Source of the DNA: Paulownia fortunei
Taxonomy: Eukaryota; Streptophyta; Magnoliopsida; Lamiales; Paulowniaceae
Assembly: GCA_019321725.1 (NCBI GenBank)
Contig: CM033123.1
Coordinates: forward strand, 752,960 to 816,959
Reading direction: 5' to 3'
DNA: 64,000 bases
The stretch's first letter is position 1, and the number at the start of each line of letters is the position of its first letter. The translations under genes were made by a program, and so were the position numbers. Below are positions 26,029 through 37,900 of this stretch, in pieces. A model generated the notes under the pieces. That model was not told the origin of the DNA. It saw nothing but the letters and a program-made list of their open reading frames with translations, and did not search any database.

Positions 26029-27769
26029 TCATTCCTAACCCACTTGCAGTGTATGCAAACACTGTTTGCGGATATTGCTAGCCACCCTCAAACCAAATTT
26101 TCTTCAAAATTGCTTTGAATTTAGATTTGCATTATTAAGTTTTTGTTTTTTCATTATGTGAGAGCAAGTCAAGAATTTTGTAGAAATAGGTAGTAAAATT
26201 TAAACTATAAATGTTAGGAATCCGGGAGCTATTCTCTCCGGTGCTTGTAGAGCTTTTCAGAGACAGCCCTGTTGAACCAAAATAGCAGCGACGATCGAGC
26301 ATCTCTTAAGACAAGTATGATGTTATCTATCATGTGCAATTTCACTTATCTACAGACTACAATTAATGCTAATGATTTCCTGCTTTGGTGATGAAGAATG
26401 CCTACATCAAATCACAGATTGATACAATGGCCAATTACATGAAGATTAAACATCTATTTTGTTTTTTATAGATGATAAAGTGTGGATTTCAGAACATATT
26501 TTATCAAATGCGAAAAGATATCCGACAAAGAAATAGCTGATGACCAGGACATGATATCCTTCATGGCATAAGAACAATTCTTCCTCATTAATCACAAAGC
26601 AATTCGGGCTAGTCTTCAGTCATTTTTGCCCAAGAGTGGTGTCATTCAAATTCTTCCATCCAAACTGAACCTTTGATTACATTTCGATATTCAGCTTTAA
26701 GTTATAATTACAAAAGGATTACCAACTTCGGTCAGAAATAACTCTGGCGCATGATTAACAATTATTTCTTGTGTTCTGAAACTGACCCTTGTTACAGTGT
26801 CCTCATTTTCGCGTGCATTTCTTTTGTACTGAAAGAAACATTATGATCAAAAACACATTTCGGGTGCAGCGAAGCAACTTACGAAAATAACTTAAGGAAA
26901 CAGAACAAAAGAATATCATAATTTGTTGTGGTTCTTTTTTAATCATTATTATGTATATGGTTCTGCTTTATGCAATAGCCAATATTCGCTTTGGTATCGG
27001 TCCAAAAAATTGCATTTTAAAGGCCTAAGATAATAAACCCATCATCGAGTGCTGGATTTGGAAGCGAATCCTCGTGCTCTCCACAAAAACAATTTCAACA
27101 AATCAAGAAAACATAAATGCACTCATAAAATTGAAATATATTCTGAGGTGAAGAATGGATGCGTTGGGGTGTAGGAGCACCACAAGAGTTGACTTCACAT
27201 GAGTGAGAGACAAACTAGGATGTCAGCACCAAACTGTGCGATCAGAAAAATGAACAACCATCTGTAAACCAATCCATCTCCATAAAAGCACAACAAAATA
27301 GCCAAACATCTCTGCCACAAAATGCTCAGATAACCAGACAACAGTGTTATGTGCCAGTTCAGAAAAAGGAAAAGAAAAGCTGCTTTGCTGAGCCAATTTA
27401 ATATATAGATATTAAAACAAATAGATAATTACCCTGAGAAGAATGATACAAGCAAATCACACTATATGCTTCCCAGTCACCTTAACAGATTTTCCACGGC
27501 TTGTTCATTATAATACTATGCAGAACTACACTTCAACATAAGTGCTGGCTTTGACAAAGTTGTTAGAATCAGGATACCGAAACAAGCAAGCTTTGTGTTG
27601 AAAATCTCAAATTTCGACCCACAAAGCAATAGAACTTCACCGTTCTTTAGTATATATAATGGCCTTTTTAGGAATACATTTAGTAGCTAAATATCAAGAT
27701 AGCTAGATTACATATCGGATGAGAATGTTACTTACACATTATACAGATACAGCACACCTCCCTTCAGTA
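26029..27769. other. Intergenic region with a decayed F-box fragment
   Basis: Apart from the PMEI 3' flank and the F-box copy at 27531-27678, I see no coding or RNA gene here. Confidence 0.5.
27531..27678 (-). pseudogene. Degenerate copy of the F-box gene 3' end
   Basis: This stretch resembles 27821-27978 inside the neighbouring F-box gene. Shared blocks in the same order include AAGTGCTGGCT, CACAAAGCAA followed by AGAACTTCACC, and TTCTTTAG followed by ACAATGCCCTTTT or a near match. It has many substitutions and small deletions and no open frame. It is a short duplicated remnant on the minus strand, about 290 bases downstream of the matching part of the gene. Confidence 0.7.
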
Positions 27770-28879
27770 TCACAGAATTTGCCTCGAGGCTTCATCATCA
27801 CCTACTGGTGAAACTAAACTTTCAAAATAAGTGCTGGCTGCAATAAATTCGTCCGGGTTTCTAATCTCAGGATACCTGAATGAGCAATCCTTTGCGTCGA
27901 AAATCACAATTGTCGAACCACAAAGCAACAGAACTTCACCATTCTTTAGCACATACAATGCCCTTTTGTAGGTATACCTCAAAAAATCATCAATGTAAGG
28001 AATGCTAACCACCTTAGTCCAAGTCTGTTTTCCTACCCCATAATCATCCATAATCCACACATCTGCATTAGTTAGATGACTGCAGAGCACATAAAGGCAT
28101 CCTTCAGACGCTCCCAACCTCGAATAAAAACCACTTTTTACATAATTTGGCATCTGCAATATTCCATACTCCTCTGTCTCTAAATCAAGAGAAACAATAT
28201 CCCATCCACATTTCAACTCCAACTCAGAATTTGCAATCCAATGTAGCTTCCCATGCGCAAATGTAGCTGGATCATCCATCAGCCAACGACCCTTAAAATT
28301 CTTGATCCTTTTCCATTGATCACTCTTCAAACTATAAACTTTCACTATCACCTCAAACAAATCCCTACTACTATTAAAAAAGCCCACAACCTTATAATCA
28401 TCACTTGATTTATCAAAACCAAGTCCATAAGCAAAATAACTACCAAAGTTTATTTTCACACCAAAATCAGGCAGCTTTTTGCAAATTCTTGTAGATGGGT
28501 TCCACAAAATCAAATCTTTTTTATCTATGGCAAGGCAAATCAAACCATCACAAGAACCCACAACCCAAACTAAATTTCTTGAGAAATGGACTGAATAATC
28601 CGTATCGAATGCATCAATAATGGGTTCATACAACAAGGACTGAACTGAACATTGCTTAAGATTACCACGACAGTTCAACATAATCCAGTGATGTGTGAAT
28701 TTCGAGTCCTTTTTTGAATTTGTGAGGTGGCTTTTGACGAATTGTTGGCTGGAAATTAAGAAAAGCCATGATTTGCAAACGCACCTGAATTTCAAGAGGG
28801 ATCTAACTGGGAGCCTCGTGAGGATTTCAATAATCACGTCGTTTGGGAGTTTGGGAATTGAATTGGTGGGGGTCTCCAT
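27770..28879 (-). CDS. F-box protein with FBA-type associated domain
   Basis: A single exon gives 369 residues. The F-box is at about residues 8-55 (IPKLPNDVIIEILTRLPVRS, then LKFRCVCKSWLFLISSQQF). The F-box-associated, kelch-like repeats follow: VGSCDGLICLA, LILWNPSTRICKKLPDFGV, YGLGFDKSSDDYKVVGFF and VYSLKSDQWKRI. Such proteins are substrate receptors of SCF (SKP1-CUL1-F-box) ubiquitin ligases; the substrate cannot be told from sequence. The length and domain order are typical for the large CPR30-like plant family. The gene is intact. A decayed copy of its 3' portion lies just downstream, a sign of local duplication. Confidence 0.92.
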   Translation of the reverse strand: METPTNSIPKLPNDVIIEILTRLPVRSLLKFRCVCKSWLFLISSQQFVKSHLTNSKKDSKFTHHWIMLNCRGNLKQCSVQSLLYEPIIDAFDTDYSVHFSRNLVWVVGSCDGLICLAIDKKDLILWNPSTRICKKLPDFGVKINFGSYFAYGLGFDKSSDDYKVVGFFNSSRDLFEVIVKVYSLKSDQWKRIKNFKGRWLMDDPATFAHGKLHWIANSELELKCGWDIVSLDLETEEYGILQMPNYVKSGFYSRLGASEGCLYVLCSHLTNADVWIMDDYGVGKQTWTKVVSIPYIDDFLRYTYKRALYVLKNGEVLLLCGSTIVIFDAKDCSFRYPEIRNPDEFIAASTYFESLVSPVGDDEASRQIL

Positions 28880-29971
28880 TAAAAGTTTTCAGAATCTGAT
28901 GAGCTGAATTTTCTTTGGTTTTGATTTGAGAAATGAGAAGTGAAACAAGGAGTTTAAAATAAATCTACTACTTATAGACTCGCGGAGAGACTCTTGGAAC
29001 ACTAGTTTGCTTCTACTGGAATATTACTCATTTTTCTTAATTATTATTAGCATTTAAAAATAGTTTATTGATAAAATGAAGAGTTTGAGATATAGAGTTT
29101 TTTTCCAAGATAAGTAGATTACGATAATTCTATTGACTTTTGAACTGAATTTTGCTTGTATTTCTTATTTATAATATTTAAATTATGATAGGCATATGAT
29201 TGGATGAACTGTGAATCAAAGTCTTCATCTTAGTGTAAGGGAATTTTGCTTGTAATTCTTATTTATAATATTTGAATTATAGAAAAAAAAATGATTGGGT
29301 GAACTGTGAAACAGAGTCTTCATCCTAGCGTAAGGAATCTTGCTTGTATTTCTTATTTAAAATATTTAAATTATGGAAGGCATATGATTGGGTGAACTGT
29401 GAAGAACTGTTAACATAGTCCCTCAGACATAATGTTTTAGAAATGATAATTACGTTGTTACATCAGTTTTTTAATTACTATATTCAATCAATATAATGAA
29501 TAATGAGCCCTCATACTTGAAAGAATTTTATAACAAATCTTGCTAACAAAACTTCTAGCCAGCTATGACCAATTAAAAGGACTTATATAAAGTATATGAA
29601 GAGTAAAGAATTTTGACATGGGAAGCAATTTTAGATGAAAAAATAATTACCTCAATCATGCTCATAAATGCAAGCAATAATATATGATTCAACTCAAGAG
29701 AGACCTATCTTCTTGTAAAATAGATCAGCTTCTTTACAAAGTTCAGAACTTTATGCATAATGATTATATAATCTATGCAATAGTCGACTAAATTGAAAAA
29801 AAGATGTACATATAAGATGCATATATATCCTAATTGAAGCATCGCAACTGATTAATTTAAGGTTTTCTCCATTTGGTATAGAAATCAGGGTACCCCCACC
29901 CACCCTCCCTCTCTCTTTCAGTTTCTGCATCAACTACTATGACGCATGTTCAACAAATATTTACCCGACAT
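28880..29971. other. Intergenic region with a three-unit repeat
   Basis: It holds the promoter of the minus-strand F-box gene and the 3' flank of the minus-strand E2 gene. The tandem repeat at 29148-29403 lies between them. No other feature was recognised. Confidence 0.5.
29148..29403. repeat. Tandem repeat, about 93 bp x 2.7
   Basis: Three diverged units at about 29148-29240, 29241-29334 and 29335-29403 each contain TTGCTTGTA(T/A)TTCTTATTTA, then ATTGG(A/G)TGAACTGTGAA. The first two also share GTCTTCATC and TAAGG. It lies in noncoding sequence. Confidence 0.8.
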
Positions 29972-32590
29972 TTATGACTCATTCATAAAGACAGCACCGT
30001 GTCCATTAGCTTTCAAGAACTTCTTCAACAGAAGAACAACTATCGCAATGGTAAGCCCAAAAGCTGCCCATGTGAACAAACGATCATCTGCTGGTTTGGG
30101 AACCCTTGGTTCTGGCTTATGCAACAGCTGCTGTCCAGTAGTGGGCACGGCAGGAACTGATTGTGATGTCTGAGCAACATTTGCATTTGAAGATGTTTCA
30201 TTTGATTCTTCAATGATCCCATCATCATCAACTGGATGGGCAAGTGCTTCTGTAGTTCCCTCTACATCATTTTGGGAACTCTGCTGAATTTCTTCACTGT
30301 GAGTATGTCCTTGAGAGGCCTGGTTGCCTTGAGGCAGTGGCAGCGCTTTGCTGAGCATATATTCATGAATCTAAGCAAGCAAAGTATTAGTTTAAGATGA
30401 TAGAAAGTATAAAAGAGTCCAGATTAGGTTACAACAAACCTCATCAATCAGCTTTTGCCGTTCAGGAGACCCAAAAGTTGGAGCTGCTTCGCGAGATTTA
30501 ATTGCAAGAGCTCGCCTCTCTTCTTTTGGGTAATCTAAGGATCCCAGCGCACCATTTGGGCTTGTAGGCATAAATGCAATTAATGCTACCAAAGCAGTGC
30601 GAACTGCATAAGACCCACACAGATGTGATTCTCACATATAAACCAATAAAATATGCATATAATGCGACACTCATCAAATATCTGCAAAATAAACGGCTGA
30701 GTACCACGAAAGACATGTTGGACTGTAATAAAATCTATGAAGTGGCAACTCCCTACTAGAATAATCAAAGCAATCCTTTAAGGAAAAATGCCAAAAATCC
30801 CAAAACATAAACATGTAAGTTCACAAAGTCAGATGTATAAATACAGAGAGAGTAATGTTCATGATGGCATGTGGCAGGCTAAATGCACCTAAGAATAAAT
30901 GTTCCATTAACCAATATATTGAAGTTGAGTGGTTTCTACAGCATTTCCAAATCATCCTCGTTTATGTAATCATGTATACGTGACAATATAGTAGTGTAAG
31001 CTACAGGAATAGTAGCATTCGATAATTGAGCTGCACTGATTGGATACAAAATGCAGTGTATGAGGTAAAGTTTAGTGGACTTAAACTTGCGATAGAATCA
31101 ACAAAATTCTGAACTATCATAAATATCTCAAACAACAATATACCGCTCCAGGATGGTTGCCAGTGCTCGGGGTGATGATTTGAAATGCTCAAGCATATCT
31201 TGGTTTGGGTTTCAAATCGACCATTTGGCTGTAAAGAAGTTAAACATAATCAGAGAAAAACCAACATAAGGTTCATATCAAACATGCAAATTATTCAACT
31301 GATACTGGTGAGCTGCTTAAGAAGACTGATGCAATACCGTCAACAACATAAATGAAGGTGGCTTAAAAGGATATTCAGCAGGCAACTGAATTCTTCCATG
31401 ATATATTCCTCCCTCGAACTCCGAGTCTCTCGGCCCTCTAATTGCGAATTGCCATTCAAATATATTCTCCTGAACAAAAAATATTCAATTACCGAGTCAA
31501 TCAGCTTGGATTTATGTACAATAGTTGGAAGAAAAAAAAAAAGTGAGCAGCTAAAATCATTATTTTTTTTAAATGCATCATTATGAGCCAGTCATCAGAA
31601 AAGAAAAGGAAAAGGTACTCCTTTGTACACATACAAAGAAAAGTGAAACAGAGGAATTCAAACTACAGAATTTAAGCTGCAATACACCAACGAGATGGAA
31701 AACAAACACTTGCGTGCCTGACCACACACACAAAAGGACAAGTTCATCTTTACCCTTTGATCCATAACAGGTAAGATTTCAGGAAATCAATGCGTCTTCA
31801 ATGGAAAAACTAAAACTTGTTCATATTAAAATCAAACAGGGAACAGACGAAAATCACACGAGCAACATCAGGCCAAAGACTTTTACTTTCCCAACGCACT
31901 TATTCTAAACTTTCAAAATCAGATTTTCCAATAAACAACTCTTCATGAAAACTCAAAATCAAATCAAGTTCATATCCGCAGGCAACATCTAAATGAGAAA
32001 ATGAAAAATCATGAACGACTGCAAACTAAATTGTTTCCAAACAAAGTACAGCATATCAAGCAACAAGTATTAAAAACCAAAATCGCTATCCAGATCAATC
32101 CTCCCAAAATAAAAATATTTTTTGCAACGCTACGGAAACCAATGGAACAATTTCTGAAAAATTTATTTATTTTTTCTAAAAAATGAGAAAACATCGTTCC
32201 CTCAACGAAAAATTAGCTGAAAAAAATCCAGGCCAAAAAGGCTCAAGGAACAAAATCACGAAATAAACTATAAAATCTGGAATTATTTTGCTAAATATAA
32301 ATGTGATCGATCTCAAATTATTTTTCTAAAACTAAACCATCTAAAAGAATAATCCCGGCCACGAAAAATTAGCCGAACGCATTCCAGTCAAAAAGAAAAA
32401 TTCGACGAACAAAATTACTAAATAAACACCAAAAATCCAAAATTGTTGTTTCAATAAAAAAAAAAGAATAAAATAATACCTCGAGAGGAAGGCTCATGAA
32501 ATCATCGGACGGGTTCGATTGCATCTCTTTCACCTCCTGCAAAATCCTCTTCACAGCAGGATTCTTCCGATTGTACTTATCTTCCGCCAT
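29972..32590 (-). CDS. Tail-anchored ER ubiquitin-conjugating enzyme E2 (UBC32/33/34-like)
   Basis: Five exons on the minus strand (32590-32480, 31469-31338, 31228-31144, 30603-30440, 30370-29972) join in frame to 296 residues. The N-terminus, KYNRKNPAVKRILQEVKEMQ, and the whole UBC fold (about 10-160) closely follow Arabidopsis UBC32. The catalytic cysteine is C93 in TKICLSISNHHPEHWQPSW. This group (UBE2J/Ubc6 type) replaces the usual HPN with TPNG and keeps the HPEHW segment. A Ser/Gln/Glu-rich linker leads to a single C-terminal membrane helix at about 262-280 (LFTWAAFGLTIAIVVLLL), followed by a short lumenal tail. The family works in ER-associated protein degradation with membrane E3 ligases, and UBC32 is stress- and ABA-responsive. 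ACGT-core motifs lie upstream of the start. UBC32, 33 and 34 cannot be separated with certainty here. Confidence 0.95.
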
Positions 32591-34249
32591 TTTTCCTCTT
32601 ACGGTAGATCGCGCCGCTCCCCAAGGAAGACGATGAGAATTCGAAGGTATAAAATTAATTGGATAAAGAAAGAGAGTGCTTGTGTTTGGTGAGCTGAGGA
32701 ATTATTTAATGAGGGTGACACGTCATTTTATTGAACTACCTGCTGACGTGTTAAATCTTTATTGGCTGTTTGCTTTTTATTCTGCGGTTTATTCATTTCC
32801 GGCAAATTACGGTTTGAACTAAAGACGCGTATGAGTTGACTGATCCTTGACTTGGACAAATCAACGGCACTGCAGAGAGGAGGATTAGTCATCCGTGCCG
32901 TGCGGTTCGACGGGGTTACTTGCTAGGAGACAAGTTAAAATATCTATATGCAAGTGTAACAACAATTTTCTTTTTTGTTTCTATATTATGATTAAGATTA
33001 GTTGATGTGTCACAATGTAGACATTTAAAAGAATAGGGTAAAAAGCAATTTTTTATTTAATATCACTTTCCTAAGTTATTATATATTTATGAGTTGCCCT
33101 AAGAAGCAAGAAAAATGCTCGTAGCTCCTCAAATCAAAATTATTGAAACAGAACACTTTGCGCCCTAAGCCCATTTCTGTGAAATAATAGATTAAGAAGT
33201 TGTGTATGCCATTTATTAGCCAAATTTAAAAACAAAAATGATAACGGAGTGGGTTTAGGTTTAAACCTATCAACTCCAAACCATTCTATTTATTTATTTA
33301 TTTATTTTAAATTTATTATATATGCAATTTTTTTAGAAATATAATTTTAGAAAGTTTTAGTATATTATTTTAAAATATATATATATATATATATTTAAAA
33401 ATAATAAAATAAATTTAATTCGTTGCATTCAAGTTTGAAACGATTTAGGGTTTGACTAAATTCGCTCATTTGCCTTCTCTATTATTTAATTATAAGATAC
33501 GAGACTTGAATCTCGTGTATATTATTGATACTAATATAGGGTTTATATAGCATTTAACCTTCCAATTTGAATGGGTAGCTTGATTTCTTTCAAGGTTATA
33601 TCACATTCATGTATTTCCTATTCACATTGAAGAACCTTGGCCTTATATAATTTTGGCTCCATAGTAATAGTAATTTGAACACCATTAATTTATTAAAATT
33701 TACCCCAACCTGACAAGTAACTGGAAAAATAAATGAAAATGACTACAATGAGAAATCTTTGCCTTAAAGTGGAAGATAGTAGTGAGGAAAAATATCTCGG
33801 CTAACATACAAAACAAAAATATATAGCCAAACACACACACTGTCAGTGGAAAGTACACATACTGTTCAATAAAATAATTACTCATAAAATCATCTTCGAT
33901 AGTGTTTCAAAAAGTTACATCATGCATAGTCTATATTCTTTTGGCAATATATTCACTTTTTTTTTTTTTTTTTAAATCTCCATCTTTACGTTATTATAAA
34001 AGTACAAATAATTGAAAAAGACACTTGGGATTTTTAGATAGCATAATCAGACTTTACCATTTTTTAAATAGTATAGTTTGAATATATTACCAAGTTTTAT
34101 TTTTTATTTTAAACTCTTCTTCCTGGCATTTCGTATTCTTTTTATCATAATTTTTTAACTATTTTAAATTTTTTAAATCAAATTAAATTTCGAAAGCTTT
34201 TCATATATTAATATAAAAAAATTCGTATAAAAAAATTATGGGCTTTTAA
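32591..34249. other. E2 gene promoter and AT-rich intergenic sequence
   Basis: The first 200 bases are the E2 5' leader and promoter, with ACGT motifs at 32716-32751. Further on the sequence is AT-rich, with an (AT)n run at about 33374-33394. No gene was recognised. Confidence 0.5.
32716..32751 (-). promoter_or_regulatory. Paired ACGT-core elements (UPRE/ABRE-like)
   Basis: TGACACGTCA (32716-32725) reads TGACGTGTCA on the coding strand and contains the ABRE form ACGTGTC. TGACGTGT (32744-32751) contains TGACGTG, the core bound by bZIP28/bZIP60-type ER-stress factors. They lie about 126-161 bases upstream of the E2 start codon. The match to an ER-stress and ABA-responsive gene is plausible but inferred. 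Confidence 0.45.
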
Positions 34250-34550
34250 AGTGGACGACTTTTCAATGATATTGAGATTTTATCTCCCTTTTAATGCCTT
34301 TTCATCTATCGATCCTGTGTACACACTTGGTTAAGTATTTCTCTCTCTTTAAAGAATTCAAATGGCTATTTGTATCAATGTTCTTTGTTCGTTTATTTAG
34401 AAGAAGTACAAAGTAAAAGCTTGTGATTTTATATATCTCTGATACATTATTGGGAAAATCATTATATATTTCAATACGACTACATTTTAGTTCTATCAAT
34501 GAGCAATTCATTTAGGAGTTGTTTAGGACTATTCCAAGTGTGAATATGTG
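34250..34550 (+). pseudogene. Relic of a GRAS gene 3' end and 3' UTR
   Basis: This stretch aligns with the end and 3' UTR of the intact GRAS gene ending at 48553. Shared blocks in order include GAGATTT(C/T)ATCTCCCTTTTA, TTTTCATCTATCG, GTGTACACACTT, AATGGCTATTTGTAT, AGTAAAAGCTTGT, TATATCTCTGATACATT and GGGAAAATCATTATATAT. The first bases, TTTTCAATGATATTGAGAT, match the last codons and stop region. An internal segment of about 60 bases is missing relative to the intact copy. No coding body remains upstream. It marks a lost GRAS copy 4 kb before the array. Confidence 0.8.
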
Positions 34551-34678
34551 ATGTTACATATTTAGGTGGTTGTTAATGACATGGCAAAAAAATTAAAATT
34601 AAAAAATTAATTTTTCTGGTAGATTATTTGAAATATTTTTTTTTTTTTTGTGGGTTGTGTTTATAATTTTTTATTATA

Positions 34679-34967
34679 TTTTTTTTTATGATAGGAAACT
34701 CGCAGTCATTATATTTTAGTTGCGTACTGATAAACTATCGAATTGATGTAATAGTTTGTAAATCACACCAAGCAGTAAACCACACTATGCAAGGCTGATG
34801 CGAGTATACCCTCGGATTGACGCAATAGTTTGCAAATTATATCAATCAGATAAATTGCACTAAACAAGTCCGATGCGACATGTTCGATCAAAAAAGTATT
34901 GAAAGAAAATTCGAACTCGAAATAGAATACCCCATTCTACCATCTTCTTCCAACTCGACCACCCGGG
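34679..34967 (-). mobile_element. tRNA-derived SINE candidate
   Basis: Read on the minus strand, it begins with a pol III A box-like GGTCGAGTTGG (34960-34950) and a B box-like GAGTTCGAATTTT about 30 bases later. A body without coding capacity follows, then a terminal A run (T run at 34679-34687 on the plus strand). The body has an internal duplicate: AATAGTTTG(T/C)AAAT occurs near 34750 and 34824. The A/B box layout plus A tail supports a SINE. The target-site duplication was not resolved. Confidence 0.55.
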
Positions 34968-37900
34968 CTTTATTTGAGAAATGATGGAGAGAAAGGGATG
35001 TGGAGTATTGTGGACAAGAGGAATAAAGTAAGTGAATGAAAAAAATTAGATTTTGTATATTTATGAATTCGAATATAGCAATTATGAATAATATTATCAT
35101 TATATGATTGATTTTAGTAAATAAATTATTTAATTTATTTAAGTTCTTTTATCAAAAAAATGTGACATTTTAATAATTTATTTTTTACTTTTTTCTTGAT
35201 TAACTATGAATACTATATTAATTGAGAAAATTGAGTATTATTTGTCTTTTTTCAGTGATTGAATTTGATGTCCATACTTAGTATTAATTCAAATCTGCTA
35301 ACTTTTTTGAGATCTTTTTAATTATGTATTTATGTGAACGATGCATGTGAATAAAAATATGTTGAAATTACAAAATTCTACATTATTCATTATTAAAAAT
35401 CTTTTCATTATAGACTACCTCTATTTAAATTGACTTAGTAATTTTAGTTGAGATTATATCAATTTAAGTAAAAAAATTCAACAATCAATATTTTATGAAA
35501 TAAATGTTATCTTATTATACGTTTTTAATTAGTTATCATGAATGAATTTAGTTACCTCTTTTAAGTAATTAATTATTCAATTAATCTGAAAAAAGTGATT
35601 AAGAAAAGATGATTTTGACCCTTGACTATTTAACTTGAAGACTACAAAAAGAGAAAATATAAATTTGAATAACATTTGAATGAGGTAAAACATAGTGGAC
35701 TTCTACAATCTTTAATTTATTACAAATTGATCATATATGAAAAATGAATTTTCAAATTGGTTATGACATGTTTTTCGTAAATATTGATTAATTACTTTAC
35801 AATTTAATTTCCAAACAATCTTTTTAAAAGAAAACAATCTAAACTAATTAGGCCATCAACTTAATTTAACGATTTTAAATTCTATTGCACTGATTGTTTA
35901 TGCTATAATAATTTACGAGTAGTAAATATATGTAAGTTAAAATATATAACATGTTTATTTAGGTTAAAAATAGGTCTCTTTTATAATAGTTTTAATTCTT
36001 TTTTAGTTTAAAAATAACCTTTATTATGCATATATATTAAAATTTAAAATATTCTTTTTTAAGATAAATATATTTATAAGAAAACTTGTATTAATTCAAG
36101 ATTTGACTTATTCCTAAACAAATATTTATAAAATATTTTGATCAAATTTCGCTAAAAATTTAAAATTGGCAAAACAATGTCAAATACCTGGAAATGACAC
36201 CTGAATTAAAGGATTTTTCTGAAATGGAGGAAAAATTGTTAACATGGACTTATCTATTGGTTGTTTTTGAAAGAAAAATGTTAAATATCCCGCTAAATCA
36301 ACTTTCATTCGTTTTACCTCTAAAATGGAGAAAAAACTAAGCTAAAAAAAACATAATATATAACTTGTTAATATGGTATTAATATAACATTTTTATTTTT
36401 ATTAGATTATGTTGAAGTTTTTTAATATATTTCATTAAATAATCTAAAGATTTGTTTAATTATGGAATATCAGCTGATACTATCGCAAAACATTATCAGC
36501 TATGTATACCATATTTTCAGTTATCTAAGCCTTAATAAGGACCTAAAATATTTTATTACAAAAATTATTTATCAAAATTAAATAAATTGATTCATGTTAT
36601 TAAAGTCCAATATTATTGCCTATCATACACATAATACTTAAATGACATGAATAAAAATAACTTAACTTAAAAATATATTACTTTTATTACATGTAGAATG
36701 TATATGAGATTTTTTTTATTCATACTAATTGCATTGTAATAGAAAAGAGAAAAAAAAAAATTGATTGAAGCAGTTTAGTCCATGTAAGATCTCAACCAGG
36801 AGACTTATGCATTAATTACACATTATTTCATATAACAATATTAAAATCAACAATATACATGAACACTTTTTCTATTTTGATAACTAACTAAAATATTTTT
36901 ACCGCAATTTGTTCCTTATGACTTATATCTGTTCAAGATATCTAACAATAAATACTTCATTTGTTTTTTAACTTTACCTTCTTTTTTTTAATTGATAATA
37001 ATTTGTATTTACAAAAAAAAAAAAAGTAACTCCTAAAAGAAAAAAATTGAGGACAACACTGATGCATTTTTGTTCATAATGTACTTCATTCTATTGTTAG
37101 CATTTAATTGGTAAAAGAGAAAAAGGACTATAAGTACAAAAGAAGACTGCGAAAAGATTCAATGAATCCAAATAAAAATAGAACCGTTTCGGATCGTAAG
37201 TCAAACAAAAAAAGAACTAATGCAATAAAAAAGTTGAATAACAATTTATAGAGTCAGAATTTACTTAATTAATATATTACTTAGGTTTTGATATTAATTA
37301 ATTTTGTTTATTTAATCTCTATTCAATCATTTATTTTGATCTATTTGTTTTTCCATTATCTGCTTTTAAATATTTTAGATGTTCACTCAATTTAATATAT
37401 ATGTCATGCAGTGGTTTTAGCGAAGTCATGTATATTATTATCTCTATTTTGATAAATAAACTATTAATGGTAGAAGACATTTATTTAAAATATGATTAGA
37501 ATTTTATTTTTTTAAAAAATGTTGAAATTATAACATACAATAGTAATAAGAATTAAAGTAACAGTAAAATAATATTTTTCATTATATTTTGATATTAAAG
37601 TTTTTGTCATGATCTGTTAACACACTTCCTGTTTACTAATTTTCTAATACACTTTTGCAAGCACACAAGGGAACATATTTCTGAAATTGTAACCAAACAT
37701 CCTTTGGAAATGCTTCATTTCTATTGAAGATGTGCAATCCTTCTCTATCATCAGAATCCAGCTTGGTTTTCTATAAACATTTGAACTGTGCCAAGCAAAC
37801 CCAATCTCCAAAACTTTGTTCAGATCATTTATAAATGAAATTTGAGCCATATAAATAGCATAAAAAAGAGAGCTGGACTTGAACAATAAAGTATTCAAAT

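Noticed and set aside
34906..34960. tRNA gene suggested by A and B box-like motifs
   Set aside because: No cloverleaf can be drawn and the region continues into a body and A tail. A SINE is the better explanation.
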